Virus record (IMG/VR): IMGVR_UViG_3300017917_004031
Location: 1 to 31,251 of that record
Length of the DNA: 31,251 nt
Reading direction: 5' to 3' (one strand)
DNA from: a virus
Part shown: positions 28,272 to 31,251 of the stretch, one piece after another
How the letters are laid out: every line of letters begins with the position of its first letter
Numbering within the stretch: the stretch's first letter is position 1
The notes under the pieces: model-generated
The model's database searches: none
Seen by the model: only the letters and a program-made list of their open reading frames with translations
Told to the model about the DNA's origin: nothing
Translations under genes and position numbers: made by a program

Positions 28272-28411
28272 TAGCGCTTTTTTCTTGGTTTGTAATTGAA
28301 CTCAATTTCATCATCAACGATGACTTGTTTTTTGGGTCTACCATACTTAGCATTCTTTTTTGTTTGCTCTAACCAATCCTCTAATGCTTTCCAATTTAAC
28401 TTTTTGCTCAT
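28271..28411 (-). CDS. 46-aa basic protein with single AT-hook-like motif
   Basis: The frame from ATG 28411 reads MSKKLNWKALEDWLEQTKKN, then AKYGRPKKQVIVDDEIEFNY and KPRKKR. KYGRPKK (residues 22-28) is an AT-hook-like core and the C-terminus is basic. The stop overlaps the next start (TAATG) and the start lies 6 nt after the preceding stop, so it is a well-placed operon member. A nucleic-acid-binding accessory role is inferred. Confidence 0.65.
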   Translation of the reverse strand: MSKKLNWKALEDWLEQTKKNAKYGRPKKQVIVDDEIEFNYKPRKKR

Positions 28412-28417
28412 TTTATT

Positions 28418-28570
28418 CTATTTTACTGGTGTATAACTTAATATTTTAACTCCTGGGTATCTAGATTCAAGTGCTAATTTGGCTTGCTGCCATTGTGAAC
28501 CTTCAACTGTTTCTCTTAATGTCATACCCTTTGATGATGGGGTATTAAACAATACTAACCATTTATACAT
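28418..28570 (-). CDS. 50-aa protein, first gene of the TKWCT operon
   Basis: MYKWLVLFNTPSSKGMTLRE, then TVEGSQWQQAKLALESRYPG and VKILSYTPVK: strand, helix, strand. It starts 14 nt below the accessory promoter and is followed within 6 nt by the next gene. It looks like a small alpha/beta unit (beta-strand, helix AKLALESRYPG, strand). No family is recognised. Confidence 0.65.
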   Translation of the reverse strand: MYKWLVLFNTPSSKGMTLRETVEGSQWQQAKLALESRYPGVKILSYTPVK

Positions 28571-28583
28571 AACTGTGTTTATT

Positions 28584-28619
28584 TAATTGTGGTGTAAATA
28601 TACGAACGAGAGTTTTGCC
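28584..28619 (-). promoter_or_regulatory. Accessory promoter for the 28570-27124 operon
   Basis: GGCAAAA, then TATATTTACACCACAATTA, spacing one longer, just past the stop of the 77-aa gene. Confidence 0.75.
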
Positions 28620-28625
28620 AACCAA

Positions 28626-28859
28626 CTATTTAGTTCCGTAATCACGTTTAATTTTTTCGTTTATTGCCTCCGCGATGAAGTTACCTACCATGTCTTGAAA
28701 TTCTTCTGCTTCGTTTTCTGTTTCAAATTCATGTTGTAATGCACCCCATCCTCTTACTTCGCCTATCATTTGAGAGCCACCATCCGGTGATTGTTTACTC
28801 CATAGATATTGTCCCCAATTATCATAGTAAACATCTTTAAGCCATTCTTGTATTGTCAT
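28626..28859 (-). CDS. 77-aa protein, unknown
   Basis: MTIQEWLKDVYYDNWGQYLW, then SKQSPDGGSQMIGEVRGWGA and LQHEFETENEAEEFQDMVGN: a Trp-rich N-terminal part and an acidic helix with FIAEAINEKIKRDYGTK. AAGGAG lies 7 nt before the ATG, one of the few clear Shine-Dalgarno-like sites here. Last gene of a short operon with membrane proteins. No family is recognised. Confidence 0.7.
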   Translation of the reverse strand: MTIQEWLKDVYYDNWGQYLWSKQSPDGGSQMIGEVRGWGALQHEFETENEAEEFQDMVGNFIAEAINEKIKRDYGTK

Positions 28860-28862
28860 AGT

Positions 28863-28934
28863 TTATCTCCTTATGTTTTTACTAATCATTAACCCGAACC
28901 AAATCCCGATTAATATTATTGTTAGTGGTTGCAT
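28863..28934 (-). CDS. 23-aa membrane peptide
   Basis: MQPLTIILIGIWFGLMISKN then IRR: a single hydrophobic helix with a basic end. The ATG lies 2 nt after the preceding stop and the frame's last codons hold the ribosome-binding site of the next gene. It is probably translated between its neighbours, but its size limits confidence. Confidence 0.4.
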   Translation of the reverse strand: MQPLTIILIGIWFGLMISKNIRR

Positions 28935-28936
28935 AA

Positions 28937-29173
28937 TTAAAATTTACCCATTAAATGTCCTGCCGCTATCCATAACCCTTTACCCATAAGCATTACAATG
29001 CCAATAACTAATCCTGATACTATTAAAGCCATAACCCCGAATAACCAATTATGTATTATGGTTTCAAAAATAAACTCACGTTTTACAGCCTTAGAAATCA
29101 GGCAACCTATAAAATAAGGTACAAATATTATTACTAATGCTAATAATAATGATACTATTAATTGTGCTACCAT
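28937..29173 (-). CDS. 78-aa membrane protein with two transmembrane helices
   Basis: Hydrophobic segments span about residues 4-28 and 44-68, separated by a basic loop (SKAVKREFIFETIIHNW). The C-terminus is GLWIAAGHLMGKF. The protein could sit in the host inner membrane; a holin or superinfection-type function cannot be told from sequence. It has its own accessory promoter. Confidence 0.7.
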   Translation of the reverse strand: MVAQLIVSLLLALVIIFVPYFIGCLISKAVKREFIFETIIHNWLFGVMALIVSGLVIGIVMLMGKGLWIAAGHLMGKF

Positions 29174-29195
29174 ATTATTTATTTTTTATTAATTA

Positions 29196-29220
29196 GTAAA
29201 TATAACATCATTATTTTGCC
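29196..29220 (-). promoter_or_regulatory. Accessory promoter for the 29173-28626 operon
   Basis: GGCAAAA, then TATATTTACTAATTAATAA. The upstream box overlaps the stop of the preceding gene (GAT TAG GCA). Confidence 0.65.
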
Positions 29221-29779
29221 TAATCTAATGCGTAATAAAATCTATTTTGATTGTATTTAGCAACTTTATTTGTTTGAGCTAACTCACGATATGTCTGATT
29301 AGTGTTATCGTATACTCGCTCGAGTGATGTTTCCATTAGTAGTTGTTTACCTAATACTTCAGCAAACGTATTGTTTGATTCATCTACTTCGTTTTGTTCT
29401 GTGTTTGGTAAACCACAATAATTAGCTTCACCTACTTCAGATATAAACATGCCTGAATATATACCGTTTAATTTGTGTTTATCTACAAACACATCAGCAT
29501 TACACCATATATAAACGTTATTGTTTTTCTCCTTTAATAAATCAACCATCAATGAGTCAATAACATAACCACCTGAATTAGGAAATTTACCCATTGAAAA
29601 CAATCCCCAAGGCGAACCATGACCCATCATCATTATTTGGTCATGTTGGCTTATTAATGCTCTCATGTCTATATAAGATACACACCTGTAATAACAGTTA
29701 TGTTAGGTAGTTTTTCGTATATTGGTTTTAAAAAATCAGTTGACCTGTCATCAGGATGTATTATTAGTATTTTTTTCAT
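29220..29779 (-). CDS. Frameshifted gene, MKKILIIHPDD...MMMGHGSPWGLF protein
   Basis: An ATG at 29779 opens 36 codons (MKKILIIHPDDRSTDFLKPI; then YEKLPNITVITGV) ending in TAG at 29669. The overlapping -1 frame reads SYIDMRALISQHDQIMMMGH and continues 148 codons (from Met at 29666) to a stop at 29220. A -1 shift near the GTGTGT run at 29680-29685 joins them into one plausible ~185-aa protein: HPDD N-terminus, MMGHGSPWGLF, then VYIWCNADVFV. The start overlaps the upstream stop (ATGA). It may be an inactivating mutation, a sequencing indel or programmed frameshifting. Confidence 0.65.
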
Positions 29780-29976
29780 GAATGTAATGATTTACTTACC
29801 TCTTGGTAAGATTTATGGATATGGTTGGCTATTTCATTGAATGAATGATGACCAGGTACTTTTTCAGTATGTTGGATACGTGGACCATTTGGAAATGCCT
29901 CTTTCAAAATGTTACTTGCCTGTTTTAACTCACTGCCTGAGAACTTAGTTGTGTTGAAAATATCGTAATACGTCAT
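29776..29976 (-). CDS. 66-aa helical protein
   Basis: From ATG 29976: MTYYDIFNTTKFSGSELKQA, then SNILKEAFPNGPRIQHTEKV and PGHHSFNEIANHIHKSYQEV. It is helical with a His-rich middle. The alternative frame further upstream reads the promoter. Its stop overlaps the start of the frameshifted gene (ATGA), so the two are coupled. No family is recognised. Confidence 0.7.
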   Translation of the reverse strand: MTYYDIFNTTKFSGSELKQASNILKEAFPNGPRIQHTEKVPGHHSFNEIANHIHKSYQEVSKSLHS

Positions 29977-29984
29977 ATACTTTT

Positions 29985-30018
29985 TATTATGGTGTAAATA
30001 TAAGAAAGGGGCTTTGAC
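29985..30018 (-). promoter_or_regulatory. Accessory promoter for the 29976-29220 operon
   Basis: GTCAAAG, then TATATTTACACCATAATAA at standard spacing. The upstream box occupies the loop of the hairpin at 30008-30024. Confidence 0.7.
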
Positions 30019-30024
30019 AGCCCC
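30008..30024 (-). terminator. Hairpin terminator, carrying a promoter box in its loop
   Basis: GGGGCT/AGCCCC, 6 bp with a 5-nt loop, then TTTCTTATATTT on the coding strand. It follows the 56-aa gene after about 60 nt. Confidence 0.7.
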
Positions 30025-30084
30025 AATCTTACACAATTAAAAACTAAACATATGCTTAACAAATCAACCAAAGCACAATATTTT

Positions 30085-30255
30085 TTATTCGAAATATAAC
30101 ATTTCGACACACGTCTGATGATCAAACATACCCATATCTTCAAACATAGTGTATGCTCCATCTGGGTCTGATACTGCTACTACTTCTATTACTTCATGGA
30201 CTATACTTGCACCAAACTCATGTATAGCATCTTGTATTTTATTATCTGTTGTCAT
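30085..30255 (-). CDS. 56-aa acidic protein, unknown
   Basis: The frame from ATG 30255 reads MTTDNKIQDAIHEFGASIVH, then EVIEVVAVSDPDGAYTMFED and MGMFDHQTCVEMLYFE. GGAGG lies 8 nt before the ATG, inside the end of the preceding gene, which stops 1 nt before the start. This is good support for a coupled small gene in a stretch otherwise unassigned. No family is recognised. Confidence 0.65.
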   Translation of the reverse strand: MTTDNKIQDAIHEFGASIVHEVIEVVAVSDPDGAYTMFEDMGMFDHQTCVEMLYFE

Positions 30256-30256
30256 A

Positions 30257-30457
30257 TTATGTCCTCCACCATTTATAATGATCTGGTTTTTGATTTAATA
30301 CTCGTTTTGATGGGCCTGGTTTACGACCACGTGCTGATTTAGGTTTATTAATTTCATCCATATCTAACTTAGGCCATTTAGATCCTGGATTTTCATTAAA
30401 CCATTGCTTACGTGTTTCGTAAGGTATACTCCATTCATTTTCACCTTGTCCGTACAT
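30257..30457 (-). CDS. 66-aa basic protein with AT-hook-like motif
   Basis: MYGQGENEWSIPYETRKQWF, then NENPGSKWPKLDMDEINKPK and SARGRKPGPSKRVLNQKPDH. RGRKPGP (residues 43-49) is AT-hook-like; the N-terminal Trp-rich part differs from the other AT-hook proteins. First gene of a two-gene operon with the 56-aa gene. A nucleic-acid-binding role is inferred. Confidence 0.7.
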   Translation of the reverse strand: MYGQGENEWSIPYETRKQWFNENPGSKWPKLDMDEINKPKSARGRKPGPSKRVLNQKPDHYKWWRT

Positions 30458-30471
30458 TGTTTTAAATTTAA

Positions 30472-30500
30472 CGATGTAAATATACGATTTTTATCTTGCC
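30472..30500 (-). promoter_or_regulatory. Accessory promoter for the 30457-30085 operon
   Basis: GGCAAGA, then TATATTTACATCGTTAAAT. The upstream box overlaps the last codons of the 40-aa gene. Confidence 0.65.
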
Positions 30501-30613
30501 CTCCAAAATAAGTTTTTTAACTCATTAAAATTACAAACTATAAAATCAATAGCATCGTAATGAGTAAACGAATCTGGGCATATACCTAGCAAATGTAATA
30601 TGCTTTCCATCAT
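30491..30613 (-). CDS. 40-aa small protein
   Basis: MMESILHLLGICPDSFTHYD, then AIDFIVCNFNELKNLFWRAR. Its ATG overlaps the upstream TGA (ATGA) and its last codons coincide with the next promoter box. Tight coupling supports expression; no family is recognised. Confidence 0.5.
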   Translation of the reverse strand: MMESILHLLGICPDSFTHYDAIDFIVCNFNELKNLFWRAR

Positions 30614-30885
30614 ATAATTGCTGCTAACCATTTTGCAAATATATAACCACTATAAGCACCTAATGCTGCTGCAAATGGTAATACAATGAATTTACCTAAT
30701 TTAGTTTCATATTTAGCCCTATTTAAAATAAATGATATTAGGGTGTAATATAAAATAAAGTTAATAAATACAGCTATGTCTAATCCCTTAGCCATAAACA
30801 ACACTATACTGTTACCTAAAAATCCCCAAGTAAAATTAATTAGCGATTCTTGAATAATTTCTAATGGTGTTGTTTTAGCATCCAT
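30610..30885 (-). CDS. 91-aa membrane protein, DUF7220-like candidate
   Basis: The ATG at 30885, 4 nt after the preceding stop, is preferred (MDAKTTPLEIIQESLINFTW); upstream in-frame ATGs lie inside the preceding gene. IIQESLINFTWGFLGNSI and FINFILYYTLISFILNRAKYE form helix pairs resembling small phage membrane proteins of the DUF7220 type. Three hydrophobic segments are visible, at about 14-32, 35-55 and 63-88. Role is unknown. Confidence 0.65.
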   Translation of the reverse strand: MDAKTTPLEIIQESLINFTWGFLGNSIVLFMAKGLDIAVFINFILYYTLISFILNRAKYETKLGKFIVLPFAAALGAYSGYIFAKWLAAII

Positions 30886-30889
30886 TACT

Positions 30890-31075
30890 TTAATTTTCTT
30901 CTTTAATGTCTTTTTCATCGTTTTGTATTTCATATAACCAAACACTCATCCCAAACATAATTAGGCAGTATATTAACTCCCAAATATAAGCGTCCATCAT
31001 TATGGTGTGGAATATTAAATTCCACAACCAAAATGAAGCACTTACTATAGCAAATAGTCTAATTATCTTTTTCAT
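30890..31075 (-). CDS. 61-aa membrane protein with two helices
   Basis: MKKIIRLFAIVSASFWLWNL, then IFHTIMMDAYIWELIYCLIM and FGMSVWLYEIQNDEKDIKEE. Two hydrophobic segments (about 6-27 and 29-49) lie between a basic N-terminus and an acidic, probably cytoplasmic C-terminus. It starts 1 nt after the preceding stop and is coupled to the downstream membrane gene. No family is recognised. Confidence 0.7.
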   Translation of the reverse strand: MKKIIRLFAIVSASFWLWNLIFHTIMMDAYIWELIYCLIMFGMSVWLYEIQNDEKDIKEEN

Positions 31076-31076
31076 A

Positions 31077-31251
31077 CTAGTTTTTAGGTGTTGGGATTAA
31101 TATTTTATCACCATCTTCTTCTACTATTTTCCAATCGTACTGACGATTTAACCAAAAACCTCTATTTTTAAAGTCACCATTTACTCGTAACTCAATCATT
31201 GCGGCTTGTCCAAGTCGGCTTGCGTCTTCCCTGAAGAGCAGTCTACCATCA
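31077..31251 (-). CDS. Phage protein, N-terminus outside window
   Basis: The last 57 codons are visible: DGRLLFREDASRLGQAAMIE, then LRVNGDFKNRGFWLNRQYDW and KIVEEDGDKILIPTPKN. The end is beta-rich and charged, and the frame is open to the right edge. It is the first visible gene of an operon continuing with two small membrane proteins. Function is unknown. Confidence 0.65.
   Translation of the reverse strand, partial: DGRLLFREDASRLGQAAMIELRVNGDFKNRGFWLNRQYDWKIVEEDGDKILIPTPKN

Noticed and set aside
29973-30161. 62-codon minus-strand frame
   Set aside because: It reads through a promoter and hairpin and overlaps the better-supported 56-aa gene.

Overview
The window is part of an AT-rich genome of a large tailed phage with a contractile, T4-like tail. 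It has gp6-like and gp25-like baseplate proteins, a gp5/VgrG-like spike candidate and a gp55-like late sigma factor candidate. The host is probably a Bacteroidota (flavobacteria-like) bacterium. The grounds are a phage lipoprotein with a Cys-x-x-x-Glu-rich surface-export pattern, and promoters whose core (TAYATTTA) resembles the Bacteroidota -7 box TAnnTTTG. Every protein gene I accept lies on the minus strand, so transcription runs right to left. Only the tRNA-like elements lie on the plus strand.

Region 1-18555 is the late (virion) module: gp55-like sigma (14335-15054), spike, a membrane/coiled-coil protein, gp25, gp6, a LD-transpeptidase-like lysis enzyme, a surface lipoprotein, then large tail/fibre proteins including one of 1542 aa. 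Genes are tightly packed, with several TAATG or ATGA junctions. To the right lies a 655-aa protein made of six ~58-aa repeats.

Region 18556-19370 has no convincing protein gene. It holds a plus-strand cluster of three interleaved tRNA-like elements, two palindromes each followed by TTGTCGA, and a GC-rich structured island (about two thirds G+C over 19151-19260).

Region 19371-31251 is an array of small accessory genes, many of them individual cassettes. About nineteen copies of one promoter family (coding strand G[G/T]CAAAG, 9-11 nt, TAYATTTACATC, often followed by ACAATTA) precede genes or short operons. In many cassettes the upstream G[G/T]CAAAG box lies inside the terminator hairpin, or over the stop codon, of the preceding gene. 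Recognising this motif moves several starts inward and exposes genes of under 60 codons.

Notable accessory products are proteins sharing an N-terminal tag (INEAKRxQELAGI) that ends at a T4-prohead-protease-like (I/L)-N-E site, AT-hook repeat proteins, a zinc-ribbon protein, an extremely acidic protein and a frameshifted gene. The tag also has relatives in the virion module, which suggests packaged capsid-internal proteins.
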